64,000 nt of DNA from Synaphobranchus kaupii (Eukaryota; Chordata; Actinopteri; Anguilliformes; Synaphobranchidae), in the NCBI GenBank assembly GCA_029718625.1, contig JAINUF010000034.1, positions 124,001 through 188,000 of the forward strand. The letters are read 5' to 3'. The translations under genes were made by a program, and so were the position numbers. The notes below the pieces were generated by a model. It saw only the letters and a list, made by a program, of their open reading frames with translations, searched no databases and was not told the DNA's origin. This document shows positions 23,555 to 35,451 of the stretch, piece by piece; within the stretch, counting starts at the first letter, position 1; each line of letters begins with the position of its first letter.

Positions 23555-26500
23555 TCATTGGCCGGCGAAGGAGCACTTGTAGAAGACGTGTGCATTGGCA
23601 GCGTAGTCCAGGGGGAGTGTGGTCCCCGTACTCTTGGCCCCAAGGCTGGCCCCTCCAAGTGCCGAAGACTGCTGCAGGGTCAGGAGGCTGTACCCCGAGA
23701 AGTGACCACCAGCCGCCTGCCCCAGAACGTCCGTGAACCCTTCCATCCAGAACACGGCAAAGGTCTCAATCCATTGCATTGCATCCATTTACCATGTTCT
23801 ATTATCCTACCTTTGGTCTTGTATTATTAATGGAAAAAGGAATAAATAAAACATTTGCGACATTATATAGGGAGCAGCATTTTTCCACAATGTTCCTGTG
23901 AAGCTGTCCCACTCACCTGACTTCAGCAGCTCCCAGCTCTTCCACACGGACCCCACACACAGGATGGGCACCCCCCGCTCTCCTAAAAACATATCCTGTA
24001 TGGGGGGAGGGGGGAGGGGGGACGAGAGAGAGAGAGAGAGACAGAGTATGAGAGAGACAATTACTGTCAATACACACAGCAGCTTGAGCAAGGCAAACAT
24101 CCTCGCTGGAATGTATGGTGGATTATTGGAGCCATAATAAAATAATACGTTGAGTATTTTCCTACTTCCAAGATCACAAGATGATTAACTTGGGATTTTG
24201 ATATTACCAAAGAGGACATCTAAATATGAAGACATAATTATTTTAGGATTTCAATATTACCTTGTGATCTTGAGATAACAAAACAGAAAATATGAACGCA
24301 TATTGGCCTGAACACAGACAACGAAGCGTTTCCCGTCACCCTTTAGCGCCCTCACCTGGTGGGCTTTGGGTAAGACGGCCACTACGTGTTGAGCCAGTAC
24401 CGCCCCAGCTTTACTGAACAGATGCTGACACAGAGCATCTCCAGCTGTAGCCCCTGGAAAAACAACACACACGTGCATACGACATACAGATAAACACTCA
24501 AGGTCAGGACAGTACCATCATTACTAGTGCCATTTGTTTTCTCCCATACAGCTTCCCCTGATACATTTCTACATCAGGACATAAGCGTAACATGGAACCG
24601 TAACCAGATTCCATCTGTGACGCACCTAGGCAGTGTAAGGTAAGGAGAAAGGTGTGTGTGTCATGTAGAAAACGTATATCCGTGTGTATTTGTGAGAGAA
24701 AGAAAAAAAGGAAGCAAACCCTCAACTAGGTGGTACCTTCGGCCAGCTTCCTGCAGAACCCGGCAAAGTGTGACTTCTGGAAGTTCCTGTAGAAGTGTGG
24801 GAGCAGGCCCATCCTTCCTGACGCCTGCAGGAACCAAAGAGGGTAAAAACCAGGCATGATAAAACGTGAACAGGACAGAGAGGAGCTCGAACAATCATAA
24901 TAAGCACAACAATGCCGACAGTGATCGGTGGATACTTTCTGGCTATACTTCCTTGATCCCTGATGATATGGAGGCAGTATAACCAAACGGTATCCACAAA
25001 TTACCTCTGACATTGTTGTGTTTCACCAATGTATTCTGTTCTGTGATTGGTGGAGCTCAGGATGTTGTTACCCCATTTTATTATCCTTGATAAAAACAGG
25101 GAAAAGACAATAAGCATACAGTGCAGACATACAGTATACCCATTTGACTCTCTTAACACAGTGCAGACATACAGTATACCCATTTGACTCTCTTAACACA
25201 GTGCAGACATACAGTATACCCATTTGACTCTCTTAACACAGTGCAGACATACAGTATACCCATTTGACTCTTAACACAGTGCAGACATACAGTATACCCA
25301 TTTGACTCTCTTAACACAGTGCAGACATACAGTATACCCATTTGACTCTCAACACAGTGCAGACATACAGTATACCCATTTGACTCTCTTAACACAGTGC
25401 AGACATACAGTATACTCATTTGACTGTCTTAACACAGTGCAGCCATACAGTATACCCATTTGACTCTCTTAACACAGTGCAGACATACAGTATACCCATT
25501 TGACTCTCTTAACACAGTGCAGACATACAGTATACCCATTTGACTCTCTTAACACAGTGCAGACATACAGTATACCCATTTGACTCTTAACACAGTGCAG
25601 ACATACAGTATACCCATTTGACTCTCAACACAGTGCAGACATACAGTATACCCATTTGACTCTTAACACAGTGCAGACATACAGTATACCCATTTGACTC
25701 TCAACACAGTGCAGACATACAGTATACCCATTTGACTCTCTTAACACAGTGCAGACATACAGTATACTCATTTGACTGTCTTAACACAGTGCAGACATAC
25801 AGTATACCCATTTGACTCTTAACACAGTGCAGACATACAGTATACCCATTTGACTCTTAACACAGTGCAGACATACAGTATACCCATTTGACTCTCAACA
25901 CAGTGCAGACATACAGTATACCCATTTGACTCTCTTAACACAGTGCAGACATACAGTATACCCATTTGACTCTTAACACAGTGCAGACATACAGTATACC
26001 CATTTGACTCTCAACACAGTGCAGACATACAGTATACCCATTTGACTCTCTTAACACAGTGCAGACATACAGTATACCCATTTGACTCTCTTAACACAGT
26101 GCAGACATACAGTATACCCATTTGACTCTCTTAACACAGTGCAGACATACAGTATACCCATTTGACTCTTAACACAGTGCAGACATACAGTATACCCATT
26201 TGACTCTCAACACAGTGCAGACATACAGTATACCCATTTGACTCTTAACACAGTGCAGACATACAGTATACCCATTTGACTCTCAACACAGTGCAGACAT
26301 ACAGTATACCCATTTGACTCTCTTAACACAGTGCAGACATACAGTATACTCATTTGACTGTCTTAACACAGTGCAGACATACAGTATACCCATTTGACTC
26401 TTAACACAGTGCAGACATACAGTATACCCATTTGACTCTTAACACAGTGCAGACATACAGTATACCCATTTGACTCTCAACACAGTGCAGACATACAGTA

Positions 26501-28410
26501 TACCCATTTGACTCTCTTAACACAGTGCAGACATACAGTATACCCATTTGACTCTTAACACAGTGCAGACATACAGTATACCCATTTGACTCTCAACACA
26601 GTGCAGACATACAGTATACCCATTTGACTCTCTTAACACAGTGCAGACATACAGTATACTCATTTGACTGTCTTAACACAGTGCAGACATACAGTATACC
26701 CATTTGACTCTCAACACAGTGCAGACATACAGTATACCCATTTGACTCTCAACACAGTGCAGACATACAGTATACCCATTTGACTCTCAACACAGTGCAG
26801 ACATACAGTATACTCATTTGACTGTCTTAACACAGTGCAGACATACAGTATACCCATTTGACTCTCAACACAGTGCAGACATACAGTATACCCATTTGAC
26901 TCTCTTAACACAGTGCAGACATACAGTATACTCATTTGACTCTCTTAACACAGTGCAGACATACAGGATGGCAGTGTTGTATAAAGGTAAGGGAATTGGA
27001 TTGTAAGTTTCGATTCTCAGGTAGGGCAGTGTTGTTGTACCCTTGAACAAGATAGTTGACCTGAATTGCTTCAGTAAATATCCAGAAGGTATGTTAGTTG
27101 CTGTGTTAGTTGTTCTGGATATGAGCACCTGTTAAATGCCCATATTTTTATATCTTGGGCACCCACAGTGCATATATGCAGTAGTGCTATATTCCAGAGA
27201 CTTGTCACCTGGAAGTACTCTTTTTTTGTAATAATTTCACCTGGAAGTACTCCTCCATGGCCTTCTCGACATGAGTGATGTCATGAGGGGGGCGTGACCA
27301 GATTGTCCAGAGCATCAAACACGGTCTTCACAGCCAGGTGTGAAATCCAGTAAGCTGACGAGAGAGAGGACACGGCTGCTTTATTCACACATACATTTAT
27401 TTTCATGCAAAGAAATCCCATGAGAACTACAGTGACAGGGTTAAATGCACCAGCATTGCTATCTTCTATCGTTATCCCCATTGATACAAGTTAATGAGTG
27501 TAAAACTGTATACATATCTAATGTTTTAATGTAATGTCAAATTAGTGGTCTCTACATAGTAGGTACAGCTATGTTCACAAACAGCATTGCCCAGTGTTAT
27601 GAAGTCATTCCTTCTCAAGGTGAGCAGGCACTGTGTGCATGAATACCTGAACCTTCGTCGCCCATGAGGTGTCCCCAACCCCCACAGCCCACCTGAGAGC
27701 CATCTGGGTTCACAAGCTTACAGTTGGAGCCAGTCCCCGAGATGAGCACGATGCCCCCTGGTGGCACAATCAGAAAGAACCATAAAACATTAGTTGAAGA
27801 CGTAATTCTTGTACTGGGATGCAGCCTCTTGCATTGTTTGACATGCGTGAGCTCTGCTCTGAATTTAACAGAATTTAAAAACAGAGAAGTGAAAGGGAGA
27901 GAGAGAAAGGAGGAGGGCACGACAGACAGAGGGGGCCTGCAAGGTACCATGCTCGCTGGCTGTTGCCATGGCGCCGATGGCATCTGTAGTGATGCAGTAA
28001 CTATGGCTCAGCTTGGGAAACTTCTCCTTCATCTCATCAATGAGCTTCTGGATAGCATCACGCTGCTCACCTCCACTCAATGACATGCCCTGGAAACGCA
28101 CACATACACAGGATATGAACCTCCTGCACATATTGCGACAGCATCATGCACAGTGGATTACACACACAAGCTAATTGTGCTCATTAGGTTGTCAGATGCA
28201 GAAGTCTTTTTTCATATTTAGATAAGGAAGCGATCTGATTGGTCCGTGGTTGTACTGTTGCTGAGTGACAGGGAGTTAGGACCAACCAGGGAGCAGAGAG
28301 GTGTGTCAGGGTCCAGGCCAGCCTGGCTTTTGGCTCTCTGCACCATGTCATTGATGGCCTCTATGCACATATCCACACCTACCAACTGAAACAGAATCAA
28401 CACAATGTCA

Positions 28411-28461
<51 letters not shown>

Positions 28462-29402
28462 ACATTATAATCTTATGTGATGCCATATTGGCATTTCCAC
28501 AATTACTACTGAATTGAATTATGTGAAATTCAAGAGTAATAGATAAAAACATTAAAACAAGCTGAAGTGAAATGCGCTTGTTCTGTGCAAACTGCAGAAA
28601 CATACATGAATCTGTACCAAATGTGTTTTCTTACCCAATGATTGGTAGAAGGACCATCTGTTTCTGCAAGGATCTCCCCATGCTCTGATACCAGGACTGC
28701 TTTAGAATGGGTCCCACCTCTGACGAAAGTCAGAATATGGACAGACAGACAGAGACGCAGTGACTTACTGACTGACTGACAGACAGACAGACAGTAGAAC
28801 CCTGACTCGCGTGATCGCCCCGCGGTACTAGATATACTTTCCGGACACACTGAATCGCAAAACGAGCAAGCAAGAAAAAATAAAAGAAAAACTGAAATAA
28901 TAGCCTCATACAGCAATACAAACTCTTACTAGTTACATTCCAAACAATATAGATAACAACTAGTGTCGAAAGCTACATCAGTTACTGTTTTACATCGCAG
29001 CTATAACCCTTGAAGTGATCCATCCACATCTACTCCATATCTGGCAACAGAGTGATGGTTTGGGGCAGCTGTTTTATTTTTTTATAATTTGTAATGTAAC
29101 GTTAGTTGTTCAGTAAAAAGTTGATAGCTGGTCATTACGCTTATAAGTTAATTTACTACAGTAGCTAGCCAGCTAGCTACAGTGACACTGAGGGTATCTT
29201 TGAATTGGACTCAAATTAATTAGCACGGTCTCTCGGCACTAACATGTCTGCCACAATTTGAAATTACGCTATGATATAAGTAACTAAACGTTTCGCACCC
29301 ACATTGCTAAAGACTCGTTAAAAGAACAAGTCAAATGTTTGAATACATTTCATTTTAATGCGGATTTTCTTACCCCTCAACACCGCCATACACGGACACC
29401 AT
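23555..29402 (-). CDS. nagk: N-acetyl-D-glucosamine kinase (10 exons; frame broken in exon 6)
   Basis: Phosphorylates GlcNAc (and ManNAc) from lysosomal breakdown, feeding UDP-GlcNAc salvage in the cytosol. Exons in transcript order: 29402-29374, 28719-28635, 28385-28287, 28089-27948, 27757-27647, 27354-27241, 24824-24737, 24453-24356, 23995-23917, 23739-23555. All junctions are GT-AG with matching phases; total about 342 aa (human is 344 from memory). Family landmarks are [34 protein letters not shown] (catalytic Asp), [38 protein letters not shown] and [10 protein letters not shown]. The donor after exon 3 (GTTGGT) and the acceptor before exon 10 are weak. Exon 6 carries one extra C in a run at about 27288-27293, giving a stop two codons later; without it the frame continues [15 protein letters not shown]. 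Intron 6 holds a 1.9-kb minisatellite. Confidence 0.95.
25100..26965. repeat. 36-40 bp minisatellite with higher-order structure in nagk intron 6
   Basis: About 49 copies of ACACAGTGCAGACATACAGT...CCATTTGACT. They fall into four variants by their linker: A (CTCTTAAC with CTCT before TTAA), B (CTTAAC), C (CTCAAC) and D (ACTCATTTGACTGTCTT). The order AAABCBCADBBCABC occurs twice in succession (from about 25461 and about 26043, offset 582 bp). It generates fake frames encoding GYTVCLHC repeats. Confidence 0.95.
26966..27145 (+). mobile_element. tRNA-derived SINE fragment in nagk intron 6
   Basis: GTTGTATAAAGGTAAGGGAA and GTTTCGATTCTCAGGTAGGG are degenerate A- and B-boxes, followed by CCCTTGAACAAGATAG and CAGTAAATATCCAG. 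The same body is seen at 56067-56260. It abuts the minisatellite. Confidence 0.7.
27241..27354 (-). CDS. nagk: nagk exon 6 with one-base insertion
   Basis: The exon is 114 bp, whereas the flanking phases require 113. It reads [19 protein letters not shown], then VTPP, then shifts in CACGCCCCCCTCATGAC. Six C residues are present where five would restore CCC CCT CAT GAC (PPHD), matching the family. Splice sites at both ends are intact. Either the assembly has a homopolymer error or this allele is null. Confidence 0.85.
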
Positions 29403-29475
29403 GATTTCGCTTCCTGTTTTGACTAACGATAATGTCATGTGACACGTTACCAGTCACATGGTTTTATTGTCCGCC
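29403..29475 (-). promoter_or_regulatory. Probable nagk proximal promoter
   Basis: Immediately upstream of the nagk start, read on the minus strand, are an ETS-like CAGGAAGC (29409-29416) and a palindromic E-box GTCACATGAC (29434-29443). A second CATGTGAC lies at 29453-29460. The start codon context (ATC before ATG G) is good. GTCACATGAC is the M-box/CLEAR-like site used by the MITF/TFE family; binding is inference. Confidence 0.45.
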
Positions 29476-30889
29476 CTCCGGATACTCCGTTATAGTGACC
29501 CTTATTTATTGCGTGCTGTTTTACACGATAAGAGAGCAATCTACCACACCGTATTAATCCAATGTTATTATCAAAAAACAGTGCAATCCGTTTGCCAATG
29601 ATTAAAACAAAACTGAAATAAGCTAGCACAGCCTTTGCATCTGAGAAAAGCACAAACCATGAATGATAAAGAATAAATAATGTCTTACTTTATTTGAGTT
29701 TGGTAATGTTTGTCATCCCGCTAAGATATTGGATTTGAATGTAGTGGTGTGCTTCGCGGTAATGGTGTGACTACAATGTATACAGCACGATATGTGTACC
29801 ATTGATGTTGTAGCCAAAGGTGCGAAAGTCCAGACTACTGGGTGGCTTCTCCATGTTCCAGACCTTGCCATTGCATAGTCTGACCAGCAGAACCACTAGG
29901 CGATGCATAATTAGCCATTTTGTTGCTTAGGGATGGATGGACTCACTCAGCAGGGCTGACCATGCCAACAGTGTCATCACTCACCAGCGATCCCACACTG
30001 GTCAGTTGGATGCCCATCGTCTCCTAACTCAAGCTGCACAGGAATTTTCTTCCTCCAACTCATGTACTTGTGAACTGCAGCATGAACGGTGGTTTTAAGT
30101 CACATGTTTTGGAGAAAACTACATGCTTGTCTGCATTTTCCAGAACTGATACAGAGGTTGCAGCAATGAGCACAACTGGTGAATACAATTAGACATTCCA
30201 AACTGGGTAAAAAAAGAGGAAGGTATAGACCCTTTTACTTTATATTTACCCTGCTGTCAAACTGGAGACATTATTGCAAAGTAGTTAAACGTGCTGCACT
30301 AAATGTAATGCAATACAATGGAAGGCATTTTTTACAGTTTCATCTCTGTTAGAACTTCAAAAATTTTTTTTTTAAATACACTTAGTATGTAACTGCTAAA
30401 TGTATTAAACTATTTATATGAAATGTACATTTCAGCTGAGCTAAGGAAAACAAACAAAGTACATTTCCTGCTAAGACATGCATATTTTTTATAATAAAGT
30501 GATTGTTGCAATTGCTGACGCCTTCAAAATCACTATCATATAGATCTGACTGTGTGGACATATAAAACAGAGCTGGTGCAAAGTCCAGGCCTACATGTTG
30601 TTTAAAATCTGGATCTGTTATGGATATGATAAACAAGCAAGTAAAAAAGCATTAAAAAAATCAATCAAAAGATTGTTTATTTACAATAGCACACACTATT
30701 GTGCTGTATGTATAGTGTACTGTATCCATCTCCTTTTAAAGAAATATTCCAAGTGTTACGCGCGCCACTGCTCTGCTTGTTTTTCCCGTCTCTCGTTTTC
30801 AGTTTTCCCTCTCGCAGGTGCCGGTGGCTATGTTGATGGGCGTTCCTATATAAGATTCCGGGTTGCCTGGGAGGGGAGAGAAGTAGAAG
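29476..30889. other. Intergenic, no gene seen
   Basis: No exon or well-defined repeat terminus was found. GTAACGTTAG occurs at about 29097 within nagk intron 1, but not here. Confidence 0.5.
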
Positions 30890-31977
30890 CTGAAAACCCC
30901 TGCCATATCCTATAAGTGTCAGAGAACCCCTGCCATATCCTATAGGTATCTGCAAACCCCTGTCATATCCTATAAGTATCAGAGAACCCCTGCCATATCC
31001 TATAGGTGTCTGCAAACCCCAACATATCCTATATGTGTCAGAGAACCCCAACATATCCTATAGGTATCTGCAAACCTCTGCCATATCCAATAGGTATCTG
31101 AGAACCCCTGCCCCAACATATCCTGTAGGTGTCTGAAACCCCTGCCATATTCTATAGGTGTCTGATAACTCCAACATATCCTATAGATGTCTGAGAGCCC
31201 CCAACATATCCTATATGTGTCTGAGAACACCTACCATATCCTATATGTGTCTGAGAACCCCAACATATCCTATAGGTGTCTGAGAACCCCAACATATCCT
31301 ATAGGTGTCTGAGAACACCTACCATATCCTATATGTGTCTGAGAACCCCAACATATCCTATATGTGTCTGAGAACCCCAACATATCCTATATGTGTCTGA
31401 GAACCCCAACATATCCTATATGTATCTGAGAACCCCTACCATATCCTATATGTGTCTGAGAACCCCAACATATCCTATAGGTGTCTGAGAACCTCTACCA
31501 TATCCTATATGTGTCTGAGAACCCCAACATATCCTATATGTGTCTGAGAACCCCAACATATCCTATATGTGTCTGAGAACCCCAACATATCCTATATGTG
31601 TATGAGAACCCCTATCATATCCTATAGGTGTCTGAGAACCCCTACCATATCCTATATGTGTCTGAGAACCCCAACATATCCTATATGTGTCTGAGAACCC
31701 CAACATATCCTATATGTGTCTGAGAACCCCAACATATCCTATATGTGTATGAGAACCCCTATCATATCCTATAGGTGTCTGAGAACCTCTACCATATCCT
31801 ATATGTGTCTGAGAACCCCAACATATCCTATATGTGTCTGAGAACCCCAACATATCCTATATGTGTCTGAGAACCCCAACATATCCTATATGTGTCTGAG
31901 AACCCCAACATATCCTATATGTGTATGAGAACCCCTATCATATCCTATAGGTGTCTGAGAACCCCAACATATCCTAT
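30890..31977. repeat. 29-33 bp minisatellite
   Basis: About 36 copies of CATATCCTATATGTGTCTGA followed by GAACCCCAA, with variants ACCCCTGC, ACCTCTACC and CCTATAGG. Earlier copies are more diverged. It lies in the nagk-gmpr2 intergenic region. Short minus-strand frames encode IGYGRG repeats and are not genes. Confidence 0.95.
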
Positions 31978-33050
31978 AAATTCACCAAAGGAAAATGGCT
32001 GGTTTGCAAATCTTAGAACTGCAATATCAGCGTGAGATCATAGTAACTGATCAGAAAACTCTAAGAACCTTTATATGGCGCAAGAACCACTGGTTATAAA
32101 AAAATAATAAATACCTGCAGAGAATCATTACTGTGCATAGAAAACACATATTTCTACATGATCAGTTATGCTGACACATTACACTGTGAAAATAAATAAG
32201 CTTTGGACAACTTTACAATAGCTTTACATAAGAGTGTTCTTTTAACAGAACTGGAGACTCAAACCAGACAATAGAGCTTATTGTGATGATGGATAAAGGA
32301 AAACATACACTCCTCTGATATACAATGAGGTCTATCATCTAGTTTTTTGTTTTTTTAACTTAATTTAAAAAAAAAACATCAACTGTTGATCTTATCGACG
32401 AATTTCACTAATAATAAGCATGTTTTTATAGCTTTTTTCTTTTTTGATCATTTACATAAAGAGGTATATAATGATTGAACCTATACGTAGAAGAGGTTTA
32501 TACAAGGCTTTGCTTGAATCGTCCGGGCTTTATGGATTTATTTGGCATTTGCCCAATATACAAATTAATTTTATAGCATTATCAAATTGTTTGTGTCCAG
32601 AGTTTAAAAATAAGACCATATCTTCTAAAATGATCAATAATTTATTATAACTATCCAAAGTCAGTAAGGCTATCCTAATCCACAAATCAGTGAAGTGAGT
32701 ACAAGAGTAAAACAAGCGTGAAATAGATTAGAAGATAGAAGAAGCATAATGGGGAAATCAGTGCGTTCGTATTATTGCCTGTAAAATCTGTATGGGAACA
32801 GAAGAATGGGCAAAGTTTCCCAGTGAATTTGTATTCAGTGAAGGTGTAAAGATGTGCAGCTTGGCCTCCACGTTGTAAAAGGAGACCTGGCCGTTCTCAT
32901 AATCCACATACACCCCCACTTTGTGTAGCCCCTCCCTCGGGTGGAGGGTTACACAGAGAAAATAATTAGCTGTGATATTGCGGCCTCATCTCTTTTTGAG
33001 TGTCCAGAAGCCTAACATTGGCCACTGTTTAACTCTTTCTCTCCTCTTAA
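31978..33050. other. Intergenic, no gene seen
   Basis: AT-rich sequence without recognisable exons. The patch at 32815-32960 (GGCCTCCACGTTGTAAAAGG ... CATACACCCCCACTTTGTG) is less AT-rich and could be a degraded coding remnant on the minus strand, but no frame is convincing. Confidence 0.4.
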
Positions 33051-33144
33051 CCCTTATGGAAAAAGAATATGCAGTATATTGTAAATATATCAAAATCATC
33101 TTCACAATATATTTAAAATATACTGCAGTATATTACATTTCCAC
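33051..33144. mobile_element. Palindromic AT-rich MITE, copy 2
   Basis: Starts CCCTTATGGAAAAAG and ends TACATTTCCAC. It is the inverse complement of the element at 1525-1630, sharing AATATACTGCAGTATATT and TATTTAAAATATACTG. The outermost bases of the right end have degraded. Confidence 0.7.
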
Positions 33145-33699
33145 CCAAGGTCCTAGTCAGGCTTATGGCCAACCTCCACCTCCCAGAAGTGTTTTCCTTC
33201 TGCAAACTAGGGGTGTCACGATTCTCCAAATCCGCGATTTGATTTGACTTTCGATTTTAAGGTCACGATTCGATTTTCGATTTTTTTTCAGCACAATTTA
33301 TTTTCCAGCACTATAGTCTAACTAATGGCTATGCCATTGTTAGACTATCGAGTCTTGATTTGTAAAGAAAAATACTTGTTTCTCAATAAGTAACTTTTAC
33401 TTGAATAATAACAATTATAAATAATAACAAAAATATGAGAATATTTAAACACACCTAAACAGTTAAGAGCTTTATCAAAACTAGACTCTAGAATAAACAG
33501 TTGAACATTTACCACGCTATTAACAATTTACACATTGGTTTTATGCCCTGACAACGGTCATTTACATTTTCAAATTCTTCTTTAAAAAGATGAGCGTGTT
33601 CACATTCTTTGAACAGTTGAGAGCTTTAACAAACTAATATCTGAAATAATAAACAGTTGAACATGTACCACGCTATTAACTATTTACACGTTTTTTTTC

Positions 33700-34746
33700 A
33701 TGCCCTGACTGTCATTTGGGTTGTCATTTGAGTTGCCTGTGTCAATGTTTTTTTCCCAGTCAAATCTATCTCTTTGTGATGCCTGCGAATGTGTCCTGCC
33801 ATATTTGACGTGTTGCCTGAGGTGGCGTATCGCAGGGGTTCTCAATCCTGGTCCTGGGGGACCCCTGTGTATGCTGGCTTTCGTTGCAACCGCAGTTGCA
33901 ATCCCAGAATTTTAACAAGCTGTTAATTTTTCTTAATTAGGTGCTTGTCATGTTTGGAGGAATTATTCACCCTCTTAAGCCACATTATATCAGAAATAGC
34001 TATGGATGCCATGTAGAATAAACACCCCATGTTCACATTGTGCTATATTATTTAAAAAAGATAAGAAAATTATTTAACAGATCCATTTAAAGACTGATTT
34101 GAATCAATAGGCTCCTAATTGGTGAAAGTGTGGACACATGGCCACTAAAATTAACCATTTCGTAGATAATGAAGAATTCAAACACAAAGCAAATGATAAC
34201 GAGCCAAACCTGCATTGTCTTAAGCTTAAAGAAAAAATTGAGTTAAACATGTGTTCAACAACCTAATTAGGAGCCTATTGATTCACTTCACTCTTTCATT
34301 TGAGTGAAAATACATTATTTTGTAACCTTTTCTTATGTAATTGTTGCAATATAGCACAATAAGCACAATGTGAACATGGGGAGTTTGTTCTACATGGCAT
34401 GCGTAGCTATTTCTGACATAATGTGTCTTAAGTGGGCGAATAATTCCTCCAAACATGAAAAGCACCTAATTAAGAAAAATTAACAGCTTGTTAAAATTCT
34501 GGGATTGCAACTGCGGTTGCAACGAAAACCAGCATACACAGGGGTCCCCCAGGACCAGGATTGAGAACCCCTGGCGTATCGTACTCGCGTGTAGCATAGC
34601 CGACAAACTGTCGTTATTTTGTCAATGACGCGTTCGTTGTTTATATAACTCACGGGGAAGGCAAACTGTTGCCACACCGGTGACTTGAGGGAAGCAGGAG
34701 GATTTTCCAGTTCTGTTTCTCCATCTCCGACTCCGGCAGTGGCCAT
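33700..34746 (-). pseudogene. BED zinc finger of a hAT transposase, split by a MITE
   Basis: Reading the minus strand from 34746, the frame runs MATAGVGDGETEL, SPVWQQFAF, then VCRLCYTRVRYA and is cut at the MITE edge (34573). Past the MITE it resumes near 33832 with TSGNTSNMAGHIRRHH, supplying the HxxxxH half of the C2-H2 finger. Cys, Cys, His and His are therefore all present but separated by 741 bp. After the finger the frame soon ends, so no transposase domain follows. Confidence 0.8.
33833..34573. mobile_element. 741-bp hAT-type MITE, copy 1
   Basis: Termini are CAGGGGTTCTCAATCCTGG and its complement ending AACCCCTG, with extended inverted arms of about 330 bp. The perfect 8-bp target duplication GCGTATCG lies at 33825-33832 and 34574-34581. 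A second copy is at 41382-42124. Confidence 0.9.
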
Positions 34747-35451
34747 GGTGTGTCGAAAAGTAATGCACCGGTAAGCTAACGTTAACTAGCAGCTGTGTCT
34801 TCTTTGAAATATCAGTGTTTCCCCTACCATTATCTTGGCCGGGCGCTCACCTGCCGCCCGGCTTGGACAAGAGGGAAAATAAATAATTTTAATGAAAAAA
34901 AAAAAAGTATATTATTCTTTTTATTTATTTATATATAATCTTTTTTTTTATGTAGCTGCAATATTTCCCTTACCGCAGAATGCGGGAATGATCAAAATAG
35001 CATCTGGAAAAACCCAAAACAGCTTCGGTTTCCCGTTAAGCCTAATTAAAATATTCAATGGCAGCGCTGATATTATGAGGGTGTAATTATAGTTTCCGCC
35101 TCTACGCAAAATGGCGCACTTTCACCGCCCGGCTTGAAAAAAAAACTAAGGGAAACACTGAATATCGTTGTTTTTTTTCTTCGGACGCACGCCTGCGTGG
35201 ACGAACAAAATGCAGTGGAAGGCGTCAAGTTTCGTTTTGTCGGAAACGCTTACATTAGAGATGGCCAAGTAGGCTACTTTTTTTACATGTTACCCATCAC
35301 ATGAAAGGTTAAGAAGAGCGCTAAGAAGGTGGAGAGAAAAAAAAAACTTGGAGAATCGCGAACCAGCTTGTGATTTCGAAGTTTGAAATCGAACGCTCAT
35401 TTCGATCGATTTTCGATTTTGAATCGGTATCGTGACACCCCTACTGCAAAC

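Larger units (their letters stand above)
33208..35443 (-). mobile_element. hAT element with BED zinc-finger remnant
   Basis: The terminal inverted repeats are TAGGGGTGTCACGAT (33208) and ATCGTGACACCCCTA (to 35443). A perfect 8-bp target duplication, CTGCAAAC, is present at 33200-33207 and 35444-35451. Minus-strand coding remnants specify a BED zinc finger only; the catalytic domain is missing. A second hAT MITE (33833-34573) is nested inside. Confidence 0.9.

Noticed and set aside
25100..26965. CRISPR-like regular array
   Set aside because: Units are head-to-tail with no unique spacers, in a vertebrate intron; it is a minisatellite. The same applies to 47041-47960 and 30890-31977.
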